Assembly: GCF_001187505.1 (NCBI RefSeq)
Contig: NZ_CP012150.1
Location: 1-64,000, forward strand
Source of the DNA: Mycolicibacterium goodii
GTDB taxonomy: Bacteria; Actinomycetota; Actinomycetes; Mycobacteriales; Mycobacteriaceae
Direction of reading: 5' to 3'
Length of the DNA: 64,000 nt
A program made the position numbers and the translations under genes. Of this stretch, positions 44,962 to 53,543 are shown one piece after another (the first letter of the stretch is position 1; each line of letters opens with the position of its first letter). A model generated the notes under the pieces. It saw only the letters and a program-made list of their open reading frames with translations. It made no database searches and was not told the DNA's origin.

Positions 44962-45587
44962 GCCGCCACCAGGCTGGCGACGGCCCGGTCACCGATCGAA
45001 TGCACGGTGCGCAGTACCAGACCCACATCGGCGGCGATCCGCTCGGCGCAGTCCAGTCCCACCGACGCCCAGCGGAACCACGGGCCGACGGCGCGCGCGG
45101 ACTCCAACCGCACCCAGTTCGCCTCCACTCCTGCGACATCCGTGTCGAATTCGGCCAGGCACTCACCACCGCGGCGCAGCAGTTCCCCCGCGCGTTGCAG
45201 CACCCGCCACGGATCCCCGCCCAACCCGACATTGCCGTCGGCGAGCAGTGCGGTGTGCCACCGCCCGGTCCCCGGCAACGGTTCGAACAGATCCCGGCAC
45301 AGCACCGGAACACCGCTGCTGCGGGCGATCTCGACGGCCGTCACCGACTGGTCGACACCGAGCGCGGGAACCCCCCGCCGCACCAGGCCGGCCACCAGAC
45401 GTCCCGGGCCGCAACCCAGATCGATGGTCGGCCCGGAACACAGATCCACCACCGTGCGGTCGAACCGGCGGTCGGACCGCACACCGCCCAGCCACCGGCG
45501 CACCGGCAGGCGCTGCACCCGCCCGTCGGAATGGCGGATCCAGCACCGTTCGCCGTCGAGAGCCCGATCGTAGAGATGCCCGTGCAC
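44958..45587 (-). CDS. SAM-dependent methyltransferase
   Basis: The 209-residue class I methyltransferase has TIDLGCGPGRLVAGL (motif I), ALGVDQSVTAV and GGECLAEFDTDV. GTG 45587 follows the DUF2064 gene by three bases and its stop overlaps the molybdoenzyme start. It is third in a five-gene operon running GT2, DUF2064, methyltransferase, molybdoenzyme, membrane protein. Substrate unknown; the neighbours suggest a glycosylated small molecule or lipid. Confidence 0.85.
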   Translation of the reverse strand: MHGHLYDRALDGERCWIRHSDGRVQRLPVRRWLGGVRSDRRFDRTVVDLCSGPTIDLGCGPGRLVAGLVRRGVPALGVDQSVTAVEIARSSGVPVLCRDLFEPLPGTGRWHTALLADGNVGLGGDPWRVLQRAGELLRRGGECLAEFDTDVAGVEANWVRLESARAVGPWFRWASVGLDCAERIAADVGLVLRTVHSIGDRAVASLVAA

Positions 45588-45590
45588 GCG

Positions 45591-46244
45591 TCACATCCCC
45601 TCGGTGGCGCAGGAGAACCGGCTGTCCGGTGCGCAGGCACGGCGCACCGCACCGATGTCGGCGACCGTGTCGACATCGGCCAGCTCGCTCAGCAGTGCCA
45701 CGGTGAACCCGTTGCGCCGCAACGCCGCCAGCGTCAGCTCGCCGGTGTCCGGATGCGACATCGGCACGGTGCGCAGACACGCGGCCGCCGCCGCGTCGTG
45801 CACACCGAGCACCCACCAGCCACCGTCGCATGCCATGCCGAGAACCGCGTCGGCGCCCAGCAGCGCCCGCCCGCAGTCGGCGAGCAGGTCCGCGCTGACC
45901 TGCGGGGTGTCCATCCCGATCTGCAGGACCGGCAGCCCGGACCGGGCTGCGTCGGTATGCGCCTGAACCAGACGTTCGGCGAATCCGTCGCCGCGCTGCG
46001 CCACCACCGTGAAATCGCCGAGCCGGTCGGCGATCTCACGGCCACGGCGGGCATCGTTCAGATCGCCGGTCAACGCGACCACGCGCTGCGCGACCGGTGC
46101 GGCGGCGACCGCGTCGAGGGTGTCGAGCAGGGCGGCCGCGGCGATGTCGGCGGCCACGTCGGCGCCGAGGCCTGCCGCCAGGCGGGTTTTCGCCAGCCCG
46201 GGCACCGGCGCCTTGGCGACCACCAGCACGGTGACCGCGAGCAT
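45591..46244 (-). CDS. DUF2064 glycosyltransferase-like protein (Rv0540-like)
   Basis: The 217-residue protein has the nucleotide-sugar-transferase-like N-terminus VLVVAKAPVPGLAKTRLA, GDGFAERLVQAH and QIGMDTPQVSADLL, the hallmarks of DUF2064/TIGR04282, with the DGGWWVLGV stretch. ATG 46244 shares a base with the upstream stop (TGATG). Usually paired with a GT2 gene, as here. Function not established. Confidence 0.88.
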   Translation of the reverse strand: MLAVTVLVVAKAPVPGLAKTRLAAGLGADVAADIAAAALLDTLDAVAAAPVAQRVVALTGDLNDARRGREIADRLGDFTVVAQRGDGFAERLVQAHTDAARSGLPVLQIGMDTPQVSADLLADCGRALLGADAVLGMACDGGWWVLGVHDAAAAACLRTVPMSHPDTGELTLAALRRNGFTVALLSELADVDTVADIGAVRRACAPDSRFSCATEGM

Positions 46245-46900
46245 CAGATCACCCGCCAGAAATCGAGCGCGGCGATGAGGCTGCCGCGCAGCGACCCGCT
46301 GACCTTCGACCTGCCGCCCGTGCGCGGGCCGTACGCCACGTCGCATTCCACCACACGCCATCCGGCCTGGGCCGCGCGGACCAGCAGCTCCAGCGGATAT
46401 CCCGACCTGCGGTCGGTCACGCCCAGATCGAGCAGCGCCGCGCGGCGCGCCACCCGCATCGGGGCGATGTCGTGAACCGTCAATCCGTACCGACGCCGAA
46501 GCCGCCAGCACACCGCGGCCGTCCCCAACCGGGCGTGCCACGGCCACCGCAGGCCGCGCACCGGCCTGCGCCGCCCGACCACCATGTCCGCGCCGTCGAG
46601 CACGCCGACCAGCGCGGGCAAGGCCGCCGGGTCGAGGGATCCGTCGGCGTCGAGCACCGCCACCACCGGCGTGCGCGCCGCAACCACCCCGGCGTGCACG
46701 GCGGATCCGTAACCCGGCCTCGGCTCGTGCACCACCTCGGCACCGTGCGCACGGGCCACCTCGGCGGTGCGATCGGTGCTGTTGTTGTCGACCACGAGCG
46801 CCTGATACCCGTCCGGTATGGCCGTCAGCACCGCGGGCAGGGACTGCTCCTCGTCGAGACAGGGCAGCACCACCGTCACGACTGCCGGTTGCTGGGCCAC
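46244..46900 (-). CDS. Family 2 glycosyltransferase, polyprenyl-phosphate-sugar synthase-like
   Basis: The 218-residue GT-A enzyme has VVLPCLDEEQSLPAVL, VVDNNSTDRTAEVA, VLDADGSLDP (DxD) and DIAPMRVARR. It most resembles dolichol-phosphate mannose synthase-type enzymes (Rv0539-like). No membrane domain. TAACGT on the minus strand (46908-46913) predicts a nearly leaderless message with GTG 46900. It leads the five-gene operon. Confidence 0.9.
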   Translation of the reverse strand: MAQQPAVVTVVLPCLDEEQSLPAVLTAIPDGYQALVVDNNSTDRTAEVARAHGAEVVHEPRPGYGSAVHAGVVAARTPVVAVLDADGSLDPAALPALVGVLDGADMVVGRRRPVRGLRWPWHARLGTAAVCWRLRRRYGLTVHDIAPMRVARRAALLDLGVTDRRSGYPLELLVRAAQAGWRVVECDVAYGPRTGGRSKVSGSLRGSLIAALDFWRVI

Positions 46901-46945
46901 ACAGGCGACGTTAGGGCGTCGGCCCCGCCGAGCACCATGGGCAAA

Positions 46946-46964
46946 CCGTGACGAATCCGTGACG
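46946..46964 (+). promoter_or_regulatory. Direct-repeat operator for the OmpR-type regulator
   Basis: CCGTGACG occurs at 46946-46953 and again at 46957-46964, an 11-base period, typical of OmpR/PhoB-type regulator dimers. It lies about 40 bases upstream of the predicted regulator start and next to the divergent GT2 promoter, so autocontrol is likely. Confidence 0.6.
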
Positions 46965-46991
46965 CAGGTGCTGGTCGCGCCCGTGCGGCGC

Positions 46992-46997
46992 TAGCCT
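46992..46997 (+). promoter_or_regulatory. -10 element of near-leaderless response-regulator transcript
   Basis: TAGCCT ends eight bases before GTG 47006, placing transcription start one or two bases upstream of the start codon. Confidence 0.45.
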
Positions 46998-47005
46998 CAG
47001 AAGCT

Positions 47006-47707
47006 GTGCCCCGTGTCCTGATCGCCGACGACGACACCGTCGTCCGCGATGTCGTCCGCCGCTACCTGGAACGAGACGGACTGGACGTGACCATCGCACA
47101 CGACGGTTCGGAGGCGCTGCGGCTGCTGGCGACCGAGCACCTCGACGTCGCGGTGCTCGACGTGATGATGCCAGGGCCGGACGGCCTGTCGCTGTGCCGT
47201 GAACTGCGCAAAGACGGCGACTACCGGTTGCCGGTGATCCTGCTGACCGCGCTCGGCGAGGAGGACGACCGCATCGCCGGACTGGAGGCAGGCGCCGACG
47301 ACTACCTCACCAAACCGTTCAGCCCACGCGAGTTGGCGCTGCGCGTGCGGTCGGTGCTGCGCCGCACCTCCGGATCGGCGGCACCCGCGCCCGCCGAACT
47401 GTCCGTCGGGGAACTGCGCGTGTCGACCGCGTCGCGTTCGGTGACGGTGTCGGGCCGCGCGGTGAACCTGACCAACCGTGAGTTCGACCTGCTGATGTTC
47501 TTCCTGACCCACACCGACACCGTGTTCTCCCGCGAAGATCTGCTCAAGCGGGTGTGGCGCTGGGACTTCGGCGACCTGTCGACGGTCACGGTGCACGTCA
47601 AGCGGTTGCGGTCCAAGCTCGGTGCGCACCACCGCGTGCAGACCGTGTGGGGGCGTGGATATCTGTGGAGCGGCAACGGATCCGACGGAGTCGAGGGGTC
47701 ACCATGA
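47006..47707 (+). CDS. OmpR-family response regulator
   Basis: The 233-residue protein has a receiver domain (IADDDTVVRDV, phospho-acceptor aspartate in VLDVMMPGPDG, conserved lysine in LTKPFSPREL) and a winged-helix output domain (LTNREFDLLMFFL, VTVHVKRLRSKLG). It overlaps the kinase gene by ATGA. It presumably binds the 11-base direct repeats just upstream. Confidence 0.93.
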   Translation: MPRVLIADDDTVVRDVVRRYLERDGLDVTIAHDGSEALRLLATEHLDVAVLDVMMPGPDGLSLCRELRKDGDYRLPVILLTALGEEDDRIAGLEAGADDYLTKPFSPRELALRVRSVLRRTSGSAAPAPAELSVGELRVSTASRSVTVSGRAVNLTNREFDLLMFFLTHTDTVFSREDLLKRVWRWDFGDLSTVTVHVKRLRSKLGAHHRVQTVWGRGYLWSGNGSDGVEGSP

Positions 47708-48717
47708 CCGACCTGTGGCAGATCGCGGGATGGGCGTTGGCCTGTTCGGTCCCGGTGGTGCTCGCCGGCGCGCTGGTGATCCGGTTGGCGCGGTCCTTGT
47801 CGCTGGCGGTCAGCATGGTGGCGCTCGTGCTGATCCCGGTGCTGGCGACGTTCACGGGTGTGATCGGCGCGAGCGGCTTCATGATCACCGCGATGTTCGA
47901 GCGCATCGCCGTGGTGCTGGTGATCGTGTCCGTGGTGACCATCCCGGCCGCGATCATGCTGGCCCGTTATCAGGCCCGACGCACGGTGTGGGAGCAGGAG
48001 ATCCGCGACGCCGAACGCGCCGCCGAACATTCGCGGCGCCAACTGGTGGCGTTCGTCAGTCACGACCTGCGCACCCCGCTGGCAGGCATCCGTGCGGTCG
48101 CCGAAGCCATCGCCGACGGGGTGGTCACCGACGACGAGGTCCGCGTGCACGCCAAACAGATTGAACAGGAATCGATCCGGCTTGCCGAGATGGTCGACGA
48201 CCTGTTCGAGATGTCGAAGATCAACGCCGGTGCCATCGCGCCGACCCGCGACAACGTGGCGCTCGACGAGGTGGTCGACGACGTGTTGTCGGCGCACCGG
48301 CTGCCCGCGCAACGCGCCGGGGTGACGCTGCACTCGGAGTTGCCCGCGAGCCCGGTGCGGGTGATCGGCAGCGACCGCGCGCTGCTGCGTGTGCTGTCGA
48401 ACCTCGTCGCCAACGCGATCGCGCACACCCCCGAGGGCGGAAGCGTCACGCTCGCCGTGGGTTCCGACGCCGACGGCGCATGGATCCGCGTCGACGACAC
48501 CGGCGTCGGGATCGACGAGGCGGATCTGCCGAAGGTGTTCGACGTCGCCTACCGCGGCTCCAACGGCCGTGTGCCGCGCGCTGATTCGTCGCTGCCGAGC
48601 GGTTCGGGGCTCGGCCTGGCGATCGCCGCGGGCCTGGTTGCGGCACACGGCGGATCGCTCGCGGCGCGCAACCTGGACACCGGCGCGCGGTTCGAGGTGC
48701 GCCTGCCCACCGCCTGA
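47704..48717 (+). CDS. Sensor histidine kinase
   Basis: The 337-residue kinase has N-terminal spans (WALACSVPVVLAGALVIRL, then two more to residue 80), no large extracytoplasmic domain, an H-box FVSHDLRTPLAGIRA, N-box LVANAIAHTPEGG, DDTGVGIDEADLP and GSGLGLAIAAGLV. Absence of a sensory loop suggests sensing in the membrane. Start ATG 47704 overlaps the regulator stop. It phosphorylates the regulator encoded upstream. Confidence 0.92.
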   Translation: MTDLWQIAGWALACSVPVVLAGALVIRLARSLSLAVSMVALVLIPVLATFTGVIGASGFMITAMFERIAVVLVIVSVVTIPAAIMLARYQARRTVWEQEIRDAERAAEHSRRQLVAFVSHDLRTPLAGIRAVAEAIADGVVTDDEVRVHAKQIEQESIRLAEMVDDLFEMSKINAGAIAPTRDNVALDEVVDDVLSAHRLPAQRAGVTLHSELPASPVRVIGSDRALLRVLSNLVANAIAHTPEGGSVTLAVGSDADGAWIRVDDTGVGIDEADLPKVFDVAYRGSNGRVPRADSSLPSGSGLGLAIAAGLVAAHGGSLAARNLDTGARFEVRLPTA

Positions 48718-48719
48718 CG

Positions 48720-49847
48720 TCAGTCCGGCAGCGAGTTGCTGAGCCGTTCGGCGGCCGCGAGATAGTCCTCGATGAACTCGCGCACCACCTCTCTGGCGGG
48801 CTTGACCTTGTTCATCAGGCCGACGCCCTGGCCGACGAAATACGTCGCCAACGCCTGTGCGCCCGCATGTCCTTGCGCGGCAAGCACATCGATGCGGCGG
48901 ATGACCGGTTCGGCCAGCATGTTCTGCAGCGGCAGCGGCAGGGTCGGGTGCCCGCCCGGACTGGGCGCCCAGGCCCTGGTCCAGTCCGAGACCAGCTGGC
49001 GCGCAGGCTTGCCGGTGCGACCGGTGGACCGGACGGTGTCGCGGGAGGTGGCCGCCAGCATCTTCTGCACGGTGGCGGGCGCGGTCTCGGCCTCCTCGGT
49101 GGTCAACCACACCGAACCGGTCCACGCGCCCGCCGCGCCCATGGCCACGGCCGCGGCCATCTGACGGCCCGTCACGATGCCGCCCGCGGCCAGCACCGGG
49201 ATGTCACTGCCCACCTCGGCCAGGGTGTCGAGCACCTCGGGCACCAGCACCAGCGTCGACACCTCACCGCAGTGGCCGCCGGCCTCGGTGCCCTGCGCGA
49301 TGATCAGGTCCACACCGGCCTGCACCTGCTTGAGGGCGTGCTCACGCGCACCGACCAGCGCCGCGACCGGCACGCCGCGCTCGCGGCCGGCCTCGATCAT
49401 GTAGTCCGGCGACACACCGAGGGCGTTGGCGACGAGCTTGATCGGGTGGCTCAACGCCACGTCCAGCAGCTCGCGGCCGGTGTCGCCGGACAGCGACGAG
49501 CCGCCCAGCCTCTGCCCGGGATCCGGTTCGATGCCGTGCTCGGCGAGCAACTGCGTGACGAACTCGCGGTACTCGGCCGGGATCCGGTCCTTGAGCTGGT
49601 CGCGGGTCAGGTTCTCCCCCTTGCCCTCGAACTTGGCGGGCACGATGATGTCGGCGCCGTAGGGCCTGCCGCCGACCTGCTCGTCGATCCAGGACAGCTC
49701 CCGGTCCAGCTGCTCAGGCGTGTAGGCGGTGGCCCCGAGCACGCCGAACCCGCCTGCGTTGGTCACCGCGGCCACCACGTCGCGGCAGTGGCTGAACGCA
49801 AACAGCGGGAAGTCGATACCGAACTGTGCACAGATCGCGGGTTTCAC
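48720..49847 (-). CDS. Nitronate monooxygenase-family FMN protein
   Basis: The 375-residue TIM-barrel protein has FGIDFPLFAFSHCRDVV at the start, GAREHALKQVQAGVDLIIAQGTEAGGH (flavin phosphate region, residues about 170-195, catalytic-type GTEAGGH) and VLAAGGIVTGRQMAAAVAMGA. Members oxidise alkyl nitronates or act as 2-enoyl reductases; the exact role is not fixed. It converges with the kinase gene at a two-base gap. Confidence 0.88.
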   Translation of the reverse strand: MKPAICAQFGIDFPLFAFSHCRDVVAAVTNAGGFGVLGATAYTPEQLDRELSWIDEQVGGRPYGADIIVPAKFEGKGENLTRDQLKDRIPAEYREFVTQLLAEHGIEPDPGQRLGGSSLSGDTGRELLDVALSHPIKLVANALGVSPDYMIEAGRERGVPVAALVGAREHALKQVQAGVDLIIAQGTEAGGHCGEVSTLVLVPEVLDTLAEVGSDIPVLAAGGIVTGRQMAAAVAMGAAGAWTGSVWLTTEEAETAPATVQKMLAATSRDTVRSTGRTGKPARQLVSDWTRAWAPSPGGHPTLPLPLQNMLAEPVIRRIDVLAAQGHAGAQALATYFVGQGVGLMNKVKPAREVVREFIEDYLAAAERLSNSLPD

Positions 49848-49895
49848 CCCGTCAGTATCGACCGTATTCGTCCATCAAGAACGCGAGTCCGCTTC

Positions 49896-49955
49896 GCTTC
49901 CTTCAGCGTCGCTTCCTTCAGGGCCGCCTCTTTCAGCGCCGTCTCCTTCAGCGCC
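49896..49955. repeat. Four tandem 15-base repeats at the end of the IclR gene
   Basis: Units gcttccttcagcgtc (49896-49910), gcttccttcagggcc, gcctctttcagcgcc and gtctccttcagcgcc (to 49955) are degenerate copies in phase with codons. The minus strand in one frame reads ALKEA repeats, which would form a basic/acidic helix, but the iclR frame hits TGA in the first unit. Confidence 0.8.
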
Positions 49956-50733
49956 GTCGTCGCGGAGCCGGCGGCCGAGTGGATGCGAGGTTTCGCTGGA
50001 TCGCAACACTCGCCGTGAGCAGGAGCTTGGCGATGTCGTCCACCCGGTGGATGAGCCGGGAGGTGGGCCCGGACACGTTGATGACGGCAAGCAGAGTGTC
50101 GTTGCGGTCGCGGACCGGGGTGCTCACAGAGGTCAGTCCGATCTCAAGCTCCTCGCTTGCGACCGCGTAGCCCCTACCGCGTTCGACGCGAAGCCGGGTG
50201 AGCAGTTCGTCGAGATCAGCCGGGGCTTCCAGCGTGGAGGTCGGAGCTTTCAGATCGTCGGCGGTGAGATCGGCCACCAGGGCGTCGTCGCTGTCGAACA
50301 GCAACGCCCGTCCGGAAGCGGAGCAGTGCATCGGCGAGCTGCGTCCAACCCACCCGCCGGCTCGCAGCGACTGGTGTGACTCTTCCCGCAAGACCGTCAA
50401 AGACCTGTTGCCCTGTTGCACGGACAGCAATGCGACTTCACTGGTCCGCGCGACCAGCGTCTGCAGGACCGGACGAGCGGCCCGCAGCAAAGGGGTGTCC
50501 CCCGCGCCCGCGGCGAGTACCAGCAGCGGCCATCCCAGTCGGTAGGCCTTCGACTCTGCGTTCTGCTCGACGAGTCCGCCCCTTTCCAGGGCCTTGAGCA
50601 TCCGGGAAACCTGGCTGCGTTCACGTCCGACGGTGCGGGCGAGATCACTGACGGTGTGCTCGACGTTGGGTCCGTCACCGCGTCCGAACGCGCGCAACAG
50701 TGCCGCCACCCGTTCTGGGCCCGAGTCGCTCAT
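49948..50733 (-). CDS. IclR-family transcriptional regulator
   Basis: The 261-residue protein has an N-terminal winged helix (VSDLARTVGRERSQVSRML, residues about 28-45) and the IclR effector domain (SSPMHCSASGRALLF, RGRGYAVASEELEIGLTSVSTPV). AAGGAG precedes ATG 50733. It is divergent from the fumarase-family lyase and MFS genes and probably controls them. Its C-terminus ends in RPPAPRRRR inside a 15-base tandem repeat, so repeat slippage may have changed the tail. Confidence 0.9.
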   Translation of the reverse strand: MSDSGPERVAALLRAFGRGDGPNVEHTVSDLARTVGRERSQVSRMLKALERGGLVEQNAESKAYRLGWPLLVLAAGAGDTPLLRAARPVLQTLVARTSEVALLSVQQGNRSLTVLREESHQSLRAGGWVGRSSPMHCSASGRALLFDSDDALVADLTADDLKAPTSTLEAPADLDELLTRLRVERGRGYAVASEELEIGLTSVSTPVRDRNDTLLAVINVSGPTSRLIHRVDDIAKLLLTASVAIQRNLASTRPPAPRRRR

Positions 50734-50929
50734 GTGGCTCCTTCTGTTGCTCTCACAACAACAGCATTCCCGACGAAAATCAGAAATACCGCAGATATCC
50801 CAAGAAACATGTTGCTGCTACAGCACGAATCGTATTCATCGGTGTCCGGGCTGCCTAACGTCTTCGCGCACGGGCCACAGAGATTGTGGGCCGCATCACT
50901 CGGAAGCCACTCGGAAGGTTTCGAACTCA

Positions 50930-52219
50930 ATGCCCTCGACCAAGATCACCCCGGCGGCGGATCAGCCGCTCTACGGGCAGCAGACAACCCTGTCGCTCGC
51001 GAATTTCACCGCCCCGGGCCGCACGTTCGGCGACGTACCGGCATTTGTACGCAACTATGCCCTGGTGAAACTCGCCGCCGCACGGGCGAACCATTCCCTC
51101 GGCGTGCTCGACTCCGCACAGCGTGACGGCATCGTCGCGGCGTGCGAGGAAGTCGCAGCCGGGCACCATGCGGACCAGTTCCCGTCGGCGCTGCTTCTCG
51201 GCGGCGGCGGCACGACCACGAATATGAACGTCAACGAGGTCATCGCGGCCCGCGCCAGTCAGCTCGCCGGCGTGGCGGTTCATGCCAACGATCACGTCAA
51301 CGCTTCGCAGTCGACCAACGACACCTACCCGACGGCCATGGCACTGACCGTGTTCGACCTGGTCGAGCATCCTGTGCGAGCGCTCGGCGAACTGGCCGGC
51401 GCGCTTGAGGACAAGGCCGCCGAATTCGACGCCACACCGCACCTGGGACGCACCTGCCTTCGAGATGCGGTCAGCCTCACTGCGGGCCAATCGCATCGGT
51501 CACAAGCCGCGGCGATTCGCCGCACCGGCGAGGATCTTCGCTCGTCGGTCGCAGCGATGAGCTCGGTACCGCTGGGAGCGACCGCGATCGGAACGGGCGT
51601 CGGCGCCCCCGACGGCTACCGGGAGCTCGCGATCGGGGAACTCGCCTCGGTCACCGGCCGGGACCTGCGACCCGCGGTCGATCCTTTCGACGCTCTCGCG
51701 CACCTGGACCCGTACGCGGCGGTGGCCGCCGCAGGGGCCCGGGCCGGACTGACGATGGCCAAGGTGGCCGCCGACATCCGGTTGCTTTCGTCGGGCCCGG
51801 CGGGTGGCTTCGGCGATCTGAACATCCCTGCGGTACAGGCCGGTTCGTCGATCATGCCGGCGAAGGTCAACCCCGCGATACCCGAGTACGTGATGCAACT
51901 GAGCTATCGCATCCGCGGCGCGGCCCACACGGTCGAATTCGCCGTCGCCGCGGGCGAACTCGAGCTCAACGTGATGGAGCCGGTGATCATCGACGCCCTG
52001 ATCACAATCTTCGGCGATCTCGCCGCCGCGGCAACATGTTTCGCTCGCCGCTGCGTCACGGGCATCAGCTGGGACGGTCACCGCCGGGAGGAGAACCTCG
52101 CCGCGGCCCTCGACAGCTGGGTGACGCTCGCCGCCACGAGGGGGTATGACGCCACCACGACGCAGTACCGCAACAACAACCTGTCCGCCGCCGGCCGGAA
52201 TGGAGGCGGGCATGTCTGA
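50930..52219 (+). CDS. Fumarase/aspartase-superfamily lyase
   Basis: The 429-residue protein has the superfamily signature GSSIMPAKVNP near residue 304, plus NMNVNEVIAARA and ASQSTNDTYPTAMA, which match aspartase/fumarase. It should catalyse reversible elimination from a succinyl-type or amino acid substrate (fumarate product). It is shorter than fumarase C or AspA (about 460-480). ATG 50930 has GGAAGG 11 bases upstream. It overlaps the transporter gene by eight bases. Substrate unknown; aspartate-like acids are plausible. Confidence 0.87.
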   Translation: MPSTKITPAADQPLYGQQTTLSLANFTAPGRTFGDVPAFVRNYALVKLAAARANHSLGVLDSAQRDGIVAACEEVAAGHHADQFPSALLLGGGGTTTNMNVNEVIAARASQLAGVAVHANDHVNASQSTNDTYPTAMALTVFDLVEHPVRALGELAGALEDKAAEFDATPHLGRTCLRDAVSLTAGQSHRSQAAAIRRTGEDLRSSVAAMSSVPLGATAIGTGVGAPDGYRELAIGELASVTGRDLRPAVDPFDALAHLDPYAAVAAAGARAGLTMAKVAADIRLLSSGPAGGFGDLNIPAVQAGSSIMPAKVNPAIPEYVMQLSYRIRGAAHTVEFAVAAGELELNVMEPVIIDALITIFGDLAAAATCFARRCVTGISWDGHRREENLAAALDSWVTLAATRGYDATTTQYRNNNLSAAGRNGGGHV

Positions 52220-53543
52220 CGTTGCAGCGCAATCGATTCAGCACGTCGACTACGAGGATGCCCCACTCACCAGATCCCAGATCCGAGTGACGATCGCGGG
52301 CACCGGTGGACAGTTCAGCGATGGCTTCATCCTCGGAATCATCGGGATCGTGATCACCGCTTCAACCAATACTCTCGGTCTGACCCCACTGTGGGTCGGG
52401 CTCCTGGGCGCCGCGTCCCTGGCCGGGCTGTTCCTCGGCGCCGTCGTCACCGGTCCGATCGCAGACCGCTTCGGCCGCCGACACATCTTCGCCTGGGACA
52501 TGCTCGCCTTCGCCGCCCTGTCCGGACTCCAGTTCTTCATCGAGTCGCCATCGCAACTGCTGGTGCTGCGCCTGCTGATCGGTGTGGTGCTCGGCGCCGA
52601 CTACGTGGTCAGCAAATCCTTGGTCACCGAGCACGCACCCCGCAGGTTCCGGGGCAGACTGATGAGCATCCTCGCGGTCGCCTGGGCCGGCGGTTACGTC
52701 GCCGCCTACCTCGTCGGTTTCCTGCTGACCAGCCTCGAAGGCGAATCGTGGCGATACATGCTCGCCGCTAGCGCGGTGCCCGCCCTATTGATCCTCGGTT
52801 TCCGCCTCGGTGTCCCCGAGTCACCCCTGTGGCTCAGCCGGCACGGACGTACCGAGGAGGCCGCAGCCGTCGTCTCGCGCCATCTCGGTGCCGATGTCCG
52901 CCCGCCCTCGATCGAGCCGAACCCAGCACGACGCAACATCGCCGTCCTGTTCACGCCGAAATACCGCAAGCGCACCATGGTGGGAGCCCTGTTCTACATC
53001 TGCCAAGTCATCCCGTTCTTCGCACTCGGGACGTTCTCCCCTCAGGTGATGGAGTCTCTCGGGGTTACCAGCAAGCTTGGCGCCGGCGCGGCCTACAACA
53101 TCTTCCTGCTCGCAGGCGCTGTGCTCGGGCTGTTGGTGATCGACCGGATCTCACGGCGCGCGTTCCTGATCGGAACATTCTTCGTGGGGGCCGCGCTGCT
53201 GGCCGCGCTCGTCGTATTCTCCGACACCAGCTCCGCGGTCAAGGTTGCCCTGTTCGCGCTGTTCGCTCTCGTCCTCGCGGCCGCGGTCAACCTCGAATTC
53301 GTCTACCCACCAGAGCTGTTCCCCACGGACCTACGTGCCTCGGGAGTGGGAATCGCCGTCGCAGCCAGTCGGATCGGATCAGCCGCCAGCACCTTTCTGC
53401 TGCCCGTCGTCGTCGCGCAGTACAACGTCAACGCCGCGCTCATCGGCTGTGTCGTCGTGTTGGCGATCGGCGGATTCGCCTGCTGGGCATGGGCACCGGA
53501 GACCCGCAACGAGTCACTGAACGACATCGACGGCGACCGCTAG
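52212..53543 (+). CDS. MFS transporter (sugar/acid porter type)
   Basis: The 443-residue protein has 12 spans, the GPIADRFGRRHIF loop between TM2 and TM3, RFRGRLMS, and PESPLWLSRHGRTEEA after TM6, as in the SP/AAHS families. It probably imports the lyase's substrate. ATG 52212 follows GGAGGC within the lyase gene. The three-gene locus (iclR, lyase, MFS) looks like a self-contained catabolic cassette. Confidence 0.9.
   Translation: MSDVAAQSIQHVDYEDAPLTRSQIRVTIAGTGGQFSDGFILGIIGIVITASTNTLGLTPLWVGLLGAASLAGLFLGAVVTGPIADRFGRRHIFAWDMLAFAALSGLQFFIESPSQLLVLRLLIGVVLGADYVVSKSLVTEHAPRRFRGRLMSILAVAWAGGYVAAYLVGFLLTSLEGESWRYMLAASAVPALLILGFRLGVPESPLWLSRHGRTEEAAAVVSRHLGADVRPPSIEPNPARRNIAVLFTPKYRKRTMVGALFYICQVIPFFALGTFSPQVMESLGVTSKLGAGAAYNIFLLAGAVLGLLVIDRISRRAFLIGTFFVGAALLAALVVFSDTSSAVKVALFALFALVLAAAVNLEFVYPPELFPTDLRASGVGIAVAASRIGSAASTFLLPVVVAQYNVNAALIGCVVVLAIGGFACWAWAPETRNESLNDIDGDR

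Noticed and set aside
41983..45573. A 1196-codon open frame on the plus strand
   Set aside because: It is a high-GC shadow across several well-supported genes (42050-43414 and the minus-strand molybdoenzyme and methyltransferase); its translation is Arg/Pro-rich without family motifs.
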